23,700 nucleotides of DNA from JANPLN01 sp041736155 (GTDB lineage Bacteria; Bdellovibrionota; Bdellovibrionia; Bdellovibrionales; JAGQZY01). A program made the position numbers and the translations under genes. The DNA lies in NCBI GenBank assembly GCA_041736155.1, contig JBGSUL010000040.1, positions 1 to 23,700 of the forward strand. The letters are read 5' to 3'. This document shows positions 8,616 to 15,903 of this stretch, piece by piece; positions within the stretch are counted from its first letter, which is position 1; every line of letters starts with the position of its first letter. The notes beneath the pieces were generated by a model, which saw only the letters and a list, made by a program, of their open reading frames with translations, did no database searches and had not been told where the DNA came from.

Positions 8616-9484
8616 GTGATAAAACCTTTGATATGTGCAAAGTAATAGTCTTCGAGAGAAGGCTCCACTTTGCTAAAGTCAGCCACGGCCCCTTCGCTAA
8701 AAATTTTAACAATGATGCTGCCGGCAGAAAAACGAGTGTTGATCACGTCAAATTGTTTTTCTAGTTCAGCCACCTTCGTTTTTTCAACCGTGCGCGCCCA
8801 AATTTTCCCGACGATTTCTTTTAAGGCTTTTTCTGGCGTGGTTTGCACAAGAACTTTACCGCCATTAATAATGGCAAAGTTTTGGCACAAGTCTGCGACG
8901 TCGCTCACGATGTGAGTCGAAAGAATCACGGTTACATCGGAACCAATTTCGCTCAAGATGTTGTAAAAGCGCAAACGTTCTTCTGGGTCGAGACCTGCGG
9001 TGGGTTCGTCGACAATCAGCAGTTGTGGTTGGCCGATAAGAGCCTGAGCGATGCCAAAGCGTTGTTTCATCCCGCCCGAATAGGTATTCACGGCTTTTTC
9101 TTTATGTTGATCCAAATTCGTTAAATTCAAAAAATGCAAAACGCGTTTTTTGCGCTCATGCGTATCGGTAACGCCCTTGAGCGTGGCGAGGTAATCCAAC
9201 AGATCCACCGCGGATATTTTAGGGTAAACACCAAACTCTTGCGGGAGATAGCCCAAGGTTTTGCGCAAGCTCTCTTCGTCTTTTAAGACATCAATACTTT
9301 GAAACTGGATCGTTCCAGAGTCAGGAGATTGGAGGGTGGCGATGGTTCTCATGAGTGAGGACTTGCCAGCTCCATTGGGACCTAAAAGCCCAAACATTCC
9401 TTTGGGAATATGGAGATTCACGTTCTGTAAGGCACGAACGCCGTTTTCGTAGGTTTTACTGACATTTTCTATGGATAAATTCAT
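8609..9484 (-). CDS. ABC transporter ATP-binding protein
   Basis: A 291-aa nucleotide-binding subunit. Walker A is GPNGAGKSS (35–43), the signature is YSGGMKQR (135–142), Walker B with D-loop is LLIVDEPTAGLDP (155–167) and the H-switch is STHI (His191). The C-terminal ~80 residues form the extra domain seen in ABC-2 exporter ATPases. I start at ATG 9484, 7 nt after a GGGGGG run and giving the usual NLSIENVSKTYENG start; the frame is also open from 9526. It should power the adjacent permease/M1 fusion, whose start codon overlaps this stop. The AI-2E-family gene ends 95 nt upstream on the same strand, so a three-gene operon is possible. Confidence 0.9.
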   Translation of the reverse strand: MNLSIENVSKTYENGVRALQNVNLHIPKGMFGLLGPNGAGKSSLMRTIATLQSPDSGTIQFQSIDVLKDEESLRKTLGYLPQEFGVYPKISAVDLLDYLATLKGVTDTHERKKRVLHFLNLTNLDQHKEKAVNTYSGGMKQRFGIAQALIGQPQLLIVDEPTAGLDPEERLRFYNILSEIGSDVTVILSTHIVSDVADLCQNFAIINGGKVLVQTTPEKALKEIVGKIWARTVEKTKVAELEKQFDVINTRFSAGSIIVKIFSEGAVADFSKVEPSLEDYYFAHIKGFITC

Positions 9485-9579
9485 GAACCAGCCCCCCGGT
9501 GTATGTAGATGCTGTTCTTGTGCCATTGCCCAGGATGAGTTTCAAATAAAATCAAAGATGATGCACGGAGGGGTGCGGT

Positions 9580-10605
9580 TTAATTCATTTGTTGTGGGAT
9601 ACGGCCAGCAAGGATCTCGGCAAAAGGTTGTGTGGCTTCGATACGTTGGAAAACAATTTTCAGAACTGCAGTGATCGGCACGGCGAGGAACATTCCGGAG
9701 ACGCCCCAAATCAATGCCCAAAAAACTAAACCAATGAGCACGGTGATGGGATGCAAATCCATAATCTCGCCGAGAACACGCGGCTCGATGATATTGCCAA
9801 TAATAAATTGCATGGAGCCTAAGACAGAAAAAATCACAAAAAACTGCCAACCAAAACCATAGGCATAAAAAACCACAGGAAAGGGTAGCGCCACGGCAAT
9901 GATTGGACCGATGGTGGGAATAAAGTTGAGGAGAATCGCGGAGAGAGTAAAAATGAGCGCTAAATCCACCTGGAAGGAGCCCAACATCACAAGAAAAACC
10001 ACGCCCGCGGCAAGTGCGAGGAACAGTTTTTTAATCGTGTACTCAAAAGTCTTAATCAGAATGGTGCGGATCAATGGCGATTTGATCTGCGCATTTTGAT
10101 CACCGAGAATCATAAACGACGTGTAGATGAGAATGAGAGAAAGGTTGCCAATGAGATAAAAAGTCTGTTGTGTAAACTCACGCACATAAGAAGCAGGGTC
10201 AAACGCTTTGGCTTGTTCCAATATAAAGGTTTTATCAATGCGGATGCCCTCAGGAAGCTGTTGTTCAATGGCATTGAGAATATTAGTGAGATAATACTCA
10301 TAGCCCGAGATGCCGGTGATGAGTTGTTTGAGAGCGGGGAATAAAATAATAATCAGACCGACACAAATTCCAATGGCACCGGTGAGGGCGACACTGATAG
10401 CGAGTGTGCGCGGAAGCCGAAGATGCACCTGAATCCAATAAACAATGGGTGCAAAAATAGCGTAGGTAAAAATTGAGAACACAAACGGTACAAGCACAGG
10501 TTTTGTGTAAGTGAGCACGGAGGCTACGGCGATGATGGTTAAAATGACTAAACAGATTTGAATCGTTTTAGTGGCTGTAGTAATTGAAGTTGCGGATTTG
10601 AGCAA
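9580..10605 (-). CDS. AI-2E family (PerM/YdiK-like) membrane protein
   Basis: A 341-aa polytopic membrane protein. Hydrophobic helices occur in an N-terminal pair (~15–60), around 70–95, and in a C-terminal cluster (~150–320). Between them is a soluble segment (~100–150). The C-terminal part contains IPTIGPIIAVALPFPVV, IEPRVLGEIMDLHPITVLIGL and GMFLAVPITAVLKIVF, typical of the PF01594 family. Members have been linked to autoinducer-2 export or ion transport, but the substrate cannot be read from sequence. The start is TTG 10605: no ATG or GTG lies in frame between it and the upstream stop, and a GGGG run precedes it. It probably heads the operon with the ABC/M1 pair. Confidence 0.85.
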   Translation of the reverse strand: MLKSATSITTATKTIQICLVILTIIAVASVLTYTKPVLVPFVFSIFTYAIFAPIVYWIQVHLRLPRTLAISVALTGAIGICVGLIIILFPALKQLITGISGYEYYLTNILNAIEQQLPEGIRIDKTFILEQAKAFDPASYVREFTQQTFYLIGNLSLILIYTSFMILGDQNAQIKSPLIRTILIKTFEYTIKKLFLALAAGVVFLVMLGSFQVDLALIFTLSAILLNFIPTIGPIIAVALPFPVVFYAYGFGWQFFVIFSVLGSMQFIIGNIIEPRVLGEIMDLHPITVLIGLVFWALIWGVSGMFLAVPITAVLKIVFQRIEATQPFAEILAGRIPQQMN

Positions 10606-10662
10606 AAATGCACCCCAGGCTCACGAGAATATCTATTAGGAGTAGATCATCAGAAAGGCTGG

Positions 10663-10681
10663 TGAAAATCAACGATTTTCA
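10663..10681. repeat. AT-rich inverted repeat TGAAAATC/GATTTTCA
   Basis: A perfect 8-bp stem with a 3-nt loop (AAC) lies in the 110-nt gap between the small secreted protein gene and the AI-2E-family gene. Its position, 58–76 nt before the TTG start, suits an operator or a weak processing hairpin. There is no poly-U tail. Confidence 0.35.
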
Positions 10682-10715
10682 TAGAGAGAGATATTTTCAT
10701 AAAAAGAGACGGCGC

Positions 10716-11144
10716 TTATTTGACCCAAAGGCCATTAACGATCTCGGATTGAACGTAAGGATTGATTGTTTTGAACCCTTGGGGTTGTTGTGGTTCAGGC
10801 ACGGATGGAGTGATTTGCGGTTGAAAGCCTTGTTGTTGATTGAGAAACTCTTGAAAATCTTGATCTTCATCAAACACACGCACGCGGCCCCCCAAGTTGC
10901 TTAGCACTTGTTGCAAATCACTCTCGGAGGCGACCAACATATAGTTTTTCATAATGGCATAACATTGGAGAAGGTCTTCAATATCTCCCGGTTGAGCCAC
11001 CCAATAGGGATAGTTGTCTTTGTTAAGAATCACCATGCCTTGAACCCGTGTGCAGGGATCAAATTCTGGATCGATGTATTCAATGTTTTGGGCTGAGGCG
11101 ACGGTGGTCAGTAGGGATAGGATCGTTATAAAAAACACTTTCAT
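10716..11144 (-). CDS. small secreted protein, Gln/Pro-rich C-terminal part
   Basis: A 142-aa protein with a clear signal peptide (MKVFFITILSLLTTVASAQ, cleavage after ASA). The mature region has two cysteines (DPC, LQC) about 25 residues apart that could form a disulfide, then a Gln/Pro-rich stretch (~105–125) that looks disordered. A strong AGGAGG ribosome site sits 5 nt before the ATG. No family recognised. It has its own candidate promoter region with a palindrome, so it may be regulated independently of the genes that follow it on the same strand. Confidence 0.75.
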   Translation of the reverse strand: MKVFFITILSLLTTVASAQNIEYIDPEFDPCTRVQGMVILNKDNYPYWVAQPGDIEDLLQCYAIMKNYMLVASESDLQQVLSNLGGRVRVFDEDQDFQEFLNQQQGFQPQITPSVPEPQQPQGFKTINPYVQSEIVNGLWVK

Positions 11145-11181
11145 AAAACCTCCTCGAGAGATACGAGTCTGGTTTACGCCT

Positions 11182-11215
11182 ATTTTAAGAAATGAGAAAT
11201 CATTCCTCGGAATGA
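11182..11215 (-). promoter_or_regulatory. candidate promoter with palindromic operator
   Basis: On the minus strand TAAAAT (11182–11187) is a plausible -10. A 7-bp perfect inverted repeat TCATTCC-tc-GGAATGA (11200–11215, plus-strand orientation) covers roughly the -20 to -36 zone, with no good -35 hexamer. A repressor or activator site is inferred from this overlap. Confidence 0.4.
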
Positions 11216-11296
11216 GGGTGGATTAAGAAAAATAATGACTTTTATTCGTAATCATTAATAAATCAGTTAAGTTGTGATGAAATCTTCACATCCCCA

Positions 11297-11629
11297 TCAT
11301 AGGAAGCCACCTGCGGGCGTGGACCGCATATTTCCAGGATGTGCTTGAGAGTCTTTTGTTCTCTGATCATCCCAAAAAGAATTTTCGTGAGAACTGGCAG
11401 CGGGTGGGGGTTGGCGACGGGGTATTGGCTCAGCATGGAGACTTTTTTCTCTCACCGGGTCTAACGTTTTAGGATTCGCTTTGGTTTTTTCTTCTAGAAA
11501 AATTGGCTCTGGAGGACAGGTGGCAACGTCGGTGCAAGAGGGATCGACTTTTGTCATTGGTAGGATAAAAATAAGTACAAGTATTTTTGATATCATGTTG
11601 GGCAGTATGTAAGAAAAAATACTGGGCAT
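11297..11629 (-). CDS. small secreted protein, low-complexity, start uncertain
   Basis: About 110 aa from ATG 11629 (TTG 11632 is adjacent). ATG 11596 would give the cleaner signal sequence MISKILVLIFILPMTKVDP. None of the starts has a convincing ribosome site, which lowers confidence. The mature part has two Cys (SCTDVATC) and a charged, Pro-rich region (RRQPPPAASS) without predicted fold. No family recognised. A 19-nt palindrome lies just upstream, between this gene and the divergent frameshifted lipoprotein gene. Confidence 0.45.
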   Translation of the reverse strand: MPSIFSYILPNMISKILVLIFILPMTKVDPSCTDVATCPPEPIFLEEKTKANPKTLDPVREKSLHAEPIPRRQPPPAASSHENSFWDDQRTKDSQAHPGNMRSTPAGGFL

Positions 11630-11646
11630 CAAGACAGGGAGAGGGA

Positions 11647-11665
11647 GCTTATAAATTTTATAAGC
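11647..11665. promoter_or_regulatory. perfect AT-rich palindrome between divergent genes
   Basis: GCTTATAA-att-TTATAAGC has 8-bp perfect arms and a 3-nt centre. Each strand reads TATAAA inside it, so it could serve as a -10 element, an operator, or both. It lies 18 nt before the small secreted gene on the left and 131 nt before the lipoprotein gene on the right. Confidence 0.4.
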
Positions 11666-11694
11666 CTTTTGAGGGTATGAGAGTGTTTAACTTT

Positions 11695-11722
11695 TTGACA
11701 ACTCTGTAAAGATTTCTTTAAC
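11695..11722 (+). promoter_or_regulatory. candidate promoter of the frameshifted lipoprotein gene
   Basis: A perfect TTGACA (11695–11700) is followed after 16 nt by TTTAAC (11717–11722, 4 of 6 matches to TATAAT). The start codon is 73 nt further on. A second -10-like TATGGT occurs at 11754–11759 without a good -35. Confidence 0.4.
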
Positions 11723-11795
11723 TGTGGGAACGTAGAGTTCTCGCAGACTCGTTTATGGTAAACTCTGCCTTTCATTTTTATTTAAAGGAGAAAGA

Positions 11796-12759
11796 ATGTC
11801 GTCATTCAAATATTGTATGGTGTTTGTGAGTCTTCTATTTTTAACGGCGTGCGCTTCAGAAGAAGAGAAAAAAGAGCGTCGTGAAAACTCGTTTGATATC
11901 TCGGGAGAATACAAAGCCACCGTGGATGCCGGTTCGCAAGTGGATTTGCAATTTGAGATAAAAAAATGAAAGCGGACGACATGATATCGTCATCACCGCC
12001 ATTCGTTCCAATCCGATGACTGTTCAAGAGACCCAACTTTTAACAGCGCAAAATATAAATCCTGAAGTCGTAAAAAATTTCTTTAAGAATCCTCTGATTT
12101 TGGGACAAGGTTTTAGCAGTATCCAACTTGATGGCGGCGAAAATATCTCCAACGATTTGGGTGAGACCAGCGAGTTTTTCGTTTGTTCGCCACGACTTCA
12201 ATACAATGCTGAATACACAGTCGAATACTGCATGACTGGAAAAATCTCCAAAAAAGATAAAAAGATGGACGGAAAACTGTCGCTGTCTTGGACTCGATCA
12301 CGACAAGTGGTGAAGGATGGTAAATCGGAAGTCGTAATCACGTCTGCGCAAGTCGATTTGATTTATAAGTCAGATGCGAATCAAGTTTTTTATAAACAGT
12401 ATTTTGGTTCGTGGTCTGGGGATTCTTTTTCATTGATCAATGGTTTTACTACGAATCAATTACAAAAATTAGAAATTCAAGAGCGTGAGAGCGGGAAATA
12501 TCTTGTGAAGTTCAACAATAACAGCCTCACTTATAATGGTGAAGTGTTTACGTTTCAGGAAAGTGAAAACCTTGTCGACGTTAGCGAATTGTTGGTGTCT
12601 GAATTTCCAGCCATCGGTAGCATTTATTTGGCTCCTTCAGGACGCAAATTGGTTCTTGTGGCGCAGATCTGGAGTTTGGGCGATTTGACAGGAACCGTGG
12701 TTCTTATTCAAGGTGACGATCTTTTAGATGTTGCAACGGTTCGTCTTAAAAAAGATTAA
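11796..12759 (+). pseudogene. lipoprotein gene interrupted by a frameshift in an A7 run
   Basis: The ATG at 11796 follows AAGGAGA. It encodes a lipoprotein signal (hydrophobic run, lipobox LTAC, then an acidic EEEKKERRE linker) and runs 57 codons to TGA at 11967–11969. A second frame, open from 11962, continues to 12759 and has no ribosome site before its first ATG (12016). The seam is seven A (11960–11966). Removing one A joins FEIKNESGRHDIVITAIRSN into one 320-aa protein of smooth composition. The rest looks like a mostly beta, extracytoplasmic domain with two cysteines (FVCSP, EYCMTG) and no recognised family. It may be a fresh pseudogene, a phase-variable or slippage-decoded gene, or an assembly error. 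The downstream frame has kept 266 sense codons without a stop, which argues against old decay. Confidence 0.7.
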
Positions 12760-12784
12760 GTCTCGTTAGTAACCACGTTTTTAA

Positions 12785-12811
12785 AAAGCCTGCACAATGG
12801 CTGCAGGCTTT
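12785..12811. terminator. bidirectional intrinsic terminator
   Basis: AAAGCCTGCA / TGCAGGCTTT form a perfect 10-bp stem with a 7-nt loop, midway between two convergent genes. On the minus strand five T follow the GC core, a proper U-tract for the 12835–13146 gene; on the plus strand only three T are available. Confidence 0.8.
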
Positions 12812-12834
12812 AAAACAAACTCTAAGCAATCAAA

Positions 12835-13146
12835 TTATTCTACATGCCAATCTTGCAAAACTGTTTGTACAAAACAGGTAGCTTGCGGGCCCGCTGTGGT
12901 GACCACGATCCACTCTGAACGCGAAGGAAGACCCACTTGGTCCGCTGGAGCTGCCGACGTCACTTTGTAGATGGAAACAAGCTCATAGGCTTTTTCGAGT
13001 GTCACAGACTCCACAACTTCATTGGTCTTAGGATCAGCGTGGAGCTGCTGTGCAACAGTGATCGATACGGTGTCTTCACAGCCAATCATGGATGCAAATG
13101 CATGGGTCATGGTGGCAAGTGTTAAAAGAAAAACGGCTACTTTCAT
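12835..13146 (-). CDS. small secreted protein, unknown
   Basis: A 103-aa protein with a signal peptide (MKVAVFLLTLATMTHAFAS). The mature domain of about 85 residues is beta-rich and has two cysteines (IGC near the start, ATC near the end) placed to form a disulfide. AAGGGGA precedes the ATG by 6 nt. A good promoter upstream and a strong terminator downstream make it a single-gene unit. I do not recognise the family. Confidence 0.75.
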   Translation of the reverse strand: MKVAVFLLTLATMTHAFASMIGCEDTVSITVAQQLHADPKTNEVVESVTLEKAYELVSIYKVTSAAPADQVGLPSRSEWIVVTTAGPQATCFVQTVLQDWHVE

Positions 13147-13181
13147 AAATTCCCCTTTGTTTTGTTTTTATCCCCGCGAGA

Positions 13182-13211
13182 TATATAGCGAGAAGAGAGA
13201 ACAGCGGGCAA
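13182..13211 (-). promoter_or_regulatory. sigma70-type promoter of the small secreted gene
   Basis: On the minus strand TTGCCC (13206–13211), an 18-nt spacer and TATATA (13182–13187) precede the start codon by about 36 nt. Confidence 0.55.
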
Positions 13212-13299
13212 TGGATATTCACAAATTGGATCTGCGTGTAAGGCTTATGGACTGTATAAGGAAGGAGTACAGAGCCTTCACTTCGCTCACGCAGTTTAC

Positions 13300-13341
13300 T
13301 CTGAATACAGAATCCGTATCCTGTACGGTATTCTGAATACC
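13300..13341. repeat. hairpin flanked by 9-bp direct repeats
   Basis: TCTGAATAC occurs at 13300–13308 and 13332–13340. Overlapping these, CAGAAT-CCGTA (13308–13318) pairs with TACGG-(T)-ATTCTG (13324–13335) around a 5-nt loop. It sits in the 245-nt non-coding gap between the small secreted gene and ychF. Confidence 0.4.
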
Positions 13342-13360
13342 GAATGAGTTGAGGTTCTTC

Positions 13361-13389
13361 GGGCTTGCGCCCTCAGGAAGCCTTGAGGG
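13361..13389 (-). terminator. two overlapping hairpins after ychF
   Basis: Just past the ychF stop, CCCTCA/TGAGGG (13370–13375 with 13384–13389) and GGGC/GCCC (13361–13364 with 13369–13372) can both form but share bases 13370–13372, so they exclude each other. On the minus strand the second has a GCAA tetraloop. No U-run follows; terminator or mRNA-end function is inferred. Confidence 0.35.
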
Positions 13390-13391
13390 TT

Positions 13392-14492
13392 TTAAACATT
13401 AAAGCGGAAAAAGAGAACGTCACCGTCTTTGACGATATACTCTTTGCCTTCCAGGCGGTACTTGCCGGCATCTTTGACGGCTTGTTCGCTCTTGAGGGTA
13501 AAGAGATCGGCGCAGTTGTATGTCTCTGCACGGATAAAGCCTTTTTCAAAATCGGTGTGGATCACGCCAGCCGCTTGCGGAGCCTTGGTGCCTTTTTTGA
13601 TGGTCCAGGCACGCACTTCTTTTACACCGGCGGTAAAATAGGTTTGTAGACCTAATAAAGTGTAAGCTTCGCGAATCAGGCGGTTGAGGCCGGGCTCGGT
13701 GACGCCCAAACTTTCCAAAAATTCTTTGCGTTCTTCGACAGGCAACTGAGCGATTTCCGCTTCCATGGAACTACAGATAAGAATGGCTTGGTTGTTTTCT
13801 TTTTTGGCGTACTCGGCCACCGACTTCGACCACTCATTGCCACCTTTGGTAAAATCACTTTCACTCACGTTACAAACATACAGCGTCGGCTTCGAGGTAA
13901 GAAGGTGCATTCCTTTGACGATGTCGACTGTCTGATCGTCGGTTTCCACGGTGCGCGCTGGTTTGCCAGCTTCGAGCGCTTGTTGAATTTTGATCACCAC
14001 ATCGAGCTCGGCAATCTGTTTGGGATCCTTGCTCGCTTTGGCGGTTTTTTCGATGCGTTGGCGTCGTTTTTCCACGGAGTCCAGATCGGCGAGCATCAGT
14101 TCAGTATTGATGACTTCGATGTCGCGCAGTGGGTCTACGGAGCCCGAGACGTGAATGACATCTGGGTCATCAAAACAACGCACCACTTGAATGATGGCAT
14201 CGGTTTGGCGAATGTTTGCCAAAAATTGGTTTCCTAAGCCTTCGCCTTTGCTCGCCCCTTTAACAATCCCGGCGATATCGACAAATTCAATCGTCGTCGG
14301 AATAATGCTTTGGGGTTTAATGTATTTACAAATTTCATCCAAGCGCGGGTCGGCCACTGTGACCACACCAACGTTGGGATCGATCGTGCAAAAAGGATAG
14401 TTGGCGGCTTCGGCTTTGGCAGAAGTGAGGGCATTAAAGAGCGTACTTTTTCCCACGTTGGGTAGACCGACGATACCACATTGCAAACTCAT
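13392..14492 (-). CDS. ychF: ribosome-binding GTPase/ATPase YchF (OLA1 family)
   Basis: A 366-aa cytoplasmic protein of usual family length. The P-loop is GLPNVGKST (9–17), switch II/G3 is VDIAGIVKGASKGEGLG (~71–88), and the base-specifying motif reads NVSE rather than NKxD, the feature tied to ATP preference in this family. A helical coiled hairpin (~130–200) follows the G3 region and a TGS domain forms the C-terminus (TYFTAGVKEVRAWTIKKG, then IHTDFEKGFIRAE). It binds the ribosome and is linked to stress responses. Its ATG overlaps the pth stop by 4 nt (ATGA), a coupled junction conserved in many bacteria. Confidence 0.97.
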   Translation of the reverse strand: MSLQCGIVGLPNVGKSTLFNALTSAKAEAANYPFCTIDPNVGVVTVADPRLDEICKYIKPQSIIPTTIEFVDIAGIVKGASKGEGLGNQFLANIRQTDAIIQVVRCFDDPDVIHVSGSVDPLRDIEVINTELMLADLDSVEKRRQRIEKTAKASKDPKQIAELDVVIKIQQALEAGKPARTVETDDQTVDIVKGMHLLTSKPTLYVCNVSESDFTKGGNEWSKSVAEYAKKENNQAILICSSMEAEIAQLPVEERKEFLESLGVTEPGLNRLIREAYTLLGLQTYFTAGVKEVRAWTIKKGTKAPQAAGVIHTDFEKGFIRAETYNCADLFTLKSEQAVKDAGKYRLEGKEYIVKDGDVLFFRFNV

Positions 14493-15091
14493 GGAGTGTC
14501 CTTTGCTTTGAGAGCGTTAAAATGATTAGCAGCCTTTTCGTACCCCTGAAAGATCAGAGATTCAACTGCATCGAGAGCGGTATTAAGAAAATCAGGAAGT
14601 TGAGCTGCTTCTTCTTTTGTAAAGTTGCTCAATACGTGATCGGCCACTTCTATTTTATCGTTGGTAGGGCGACCCACGCCGAGCTTAATACGATAGTATT
14701 TGTTATGGCCAAATTTTTCGTGGATATCGCGGATGCCATTGTGCCCACCATGCCCACGCTCTTTTTGCAGCTTGAGCTGACCAAAGGGAAAATCGATCTC
14801 ATCATGCATCACCACTACGTGGCTGTGATCGATCTTATAAAAGTCACAGAGAGCTCGCACCACTTCACCTGATAAATTCATGTAGGCTTGCGGTTTGCAA
14901 AAGAGAACTTTCTCGGATTGTTTGTTGTCGTCTGAGTGCAGGGTCATTTGACTGGTGAGAGCCTTATGCTCGGATTTTTCTACCGGAGCGCCCACCGAAC
15001 GGAGAAAAGTGTCCACGGCCATAAAACCGATGTTGTGGCGATGGAGGGCATACTTAGTGCCAGGATTTCCTAAACCAACAATCAACCACAT
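14489..15091 (-). CDS. pth: peptidyl-tRNA hydrolase
   Basis: A 200-aa enzyme that frees tRNA from prematurely released peptidyl-tRNA in the cytoplasm. Active-site landmarks are GLGNPG with Asn9, the catalytic His19 in LHRHNIGF, HDEIDFPFG (the acidic partner), and GGHNGIRD (substrate-gripping Asn). Length matches the family. AAGGGGA lies 6 nt before the ATG. It sits between rplY and ychF, overlapping the latter by 4 nt. A stem-loop separates it from rplY, so its level may be set partly by read-through. Confidence 0.97.
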   Translation of the reverse strand: MWLIVGLGNPGTKYALHRHNIGFMAVDTFLRSVGAPVEKSEHKALTSQMTLHSDDNKQSEKVLFCKPQAYMNLSGEVVRALCDFYKIDHSHVVVMHDEIDFPFGQLKLQKERGHGGHNGIRDIHEKFGHNKYYRIKLGVGRPTNDKIEVADHVLSNFTKEEAAQLPDFLNTALDAVESLIFQGYEKAANHFNALKAKDTP

Positions 15092-15110
15092 ACAATCCCC
15101 TTAAAATAGA

Positions 15111-15134
15111 ACAAGCCCGTGGTTGCGGGCTTGT
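15111..15134 (-). terminator. stem-loop between rplY and pth, possible partial terminator
   Basis: ACAAGCCCG / CGGGCTTGT is a perfect 9-bp stem with a 6-nt loop. On the minus strand it is followed by TCTATTTTAAGG, an imperfect U-tract that runs straight into the pth ribosome site. Partial termination or RNA processing between the two genes is likely. Confidence 0.6.
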
Positions 15135-15172
15135 CAAAAAAATCAGAATGATATCCAACCACGAAAGAAAAA

Positions 15173-15856
15173 TTATTTCTTCTTGGCGGCGGCTGGTGCG
15201 GCAGCAGCGGCGGCAGGAGCAGCAGCTCCGGCAGCAGGTGCACCCGCAGCTGGGGCCGCGGCAGCAGCTGCAGTAGGTTCTGCGGCTTTCTCTTCTACGT
15301 AAGCCGTCACAGTGGCGAGCGTACGCTCACCGGGAGTCACGGCGCGAACGCCATCGGGAAGCTTAAGATCCGACACGTGGAGAGAGTTGTTCAAACGAAT
15401 TTCTGTTACATCCACTTTCACTGTGGCTGGAATATCTGCAGGTAAGCACTCAATTTCCATATCATGCATAATCACTTGGAAAATCCCGCCTTCTTCTTTT
15501 ACGCCGGCGGCTGTTCCTGTGTACTCCAACACAACTTTTACACGCACTTTGCGAGTCATATCGAGAGCGTAGAGATCAAGATGAACAGGACGATCGGTGA
15601 GCGGATGAGTTTGAATGTTTTTAATGAGTACTTTTAAATTATTCAAAGTGGCTTCTGGGCTTTTCAGAGAGAAAATAGAGGATTCAAAACGAGCACCCAA
15701 ATATTTTTTGATCACGTTTTCTTCGACAAAGATATTTTGATTTTTAAATTTAGGACCGTAAATCACAGAAGGAACTTTGCTCGCGTTACGAGCGGAGCGT
15801 GAGTTGTGCTTTCCAGCGTTGCGAGGTTCTGCGTTTAAAACTAATTCTGTACTCAT
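15173..15856 (-). CDS. rplY: ribosomal protein bL25 (Ctc/TL5 form) with Ala/Pro tail
   Basis: A 227-aa 5S-rRNA-binding protein. Residues ~1–95 are the L25 domain (SRSARNASKVPSVIYGP, then LIKNIQTHPLTDRPVHLDLY). Residues ~100–190 are the TL5/Ctc C-terminal beta domain (GTAAGVKEEGGIFQ, LNNSLHVSDLKLPDGV). The last ~35 residues are a nearly pure Ala/Pro/Gly tail ending in three Lys, encoded by a GC-rich, repetitive tract (about 15183–15275); this looks disordered and is a candidate for length variation. AGGTGG precedes the ATG. The gene lies 47 nt after prs, the usual prs–rplY–pth order. Confidence 0.95.
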   Translation of the reverse strand: MSTELVLNAEPRNAGKHNSRSARNASKVPSVIYGPKFKNQNIFVEENVIKKYLGARFESSIFSLKSPEATLNNLKVLIKNIQTHPLTDRPVHLDLYALDMTRKVRVKVVLEYTGTAAGVKEEGGIFQVIMHDMEIECLPADIPATVKVDVTEIRLNNSLHVSDLKLPDGVRAVTPGERTLATVTAYVEEKAAEPTAAAAAAPAAGAPAAGAAAPAAAAAAPAAAKKK

Positions 15857-15903
15857 AATTCCACCTTTTTACTTTTATCCATTCAAAATCTATCAATCAC
15901 ATT

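Noticed and set aside
11960..11966. Programmed -1 ribosomal frameshift at A-AAA-AAA in the split lipoprotein gene.
   Set aside because: The continuing frame is +1 (equivalent to loss of one A), not -1, so the classic -1 slippery mechanism does not fit. Transcript slippage or a mutation/error remains possible.
13212..13336. Plus-strand frame of 41 codons starting at an ATG in the ychF-side gap.
   Set aside because: No ribosome site, and it overlaps a minus-strand promoter and a structured repeat; most likely chance.
13788..14237. Long plus-strand open frame of 149 codons inside ychF.
   Set aside because: It is antisense to a clearly conserved gene and arises from that gene's codon pattern.
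15183..15275. GC-rich repetitive tract considered as a non-coding repeat.
   Set aside because: It is in frame with rplY and codes for its Ala/Pro tail.
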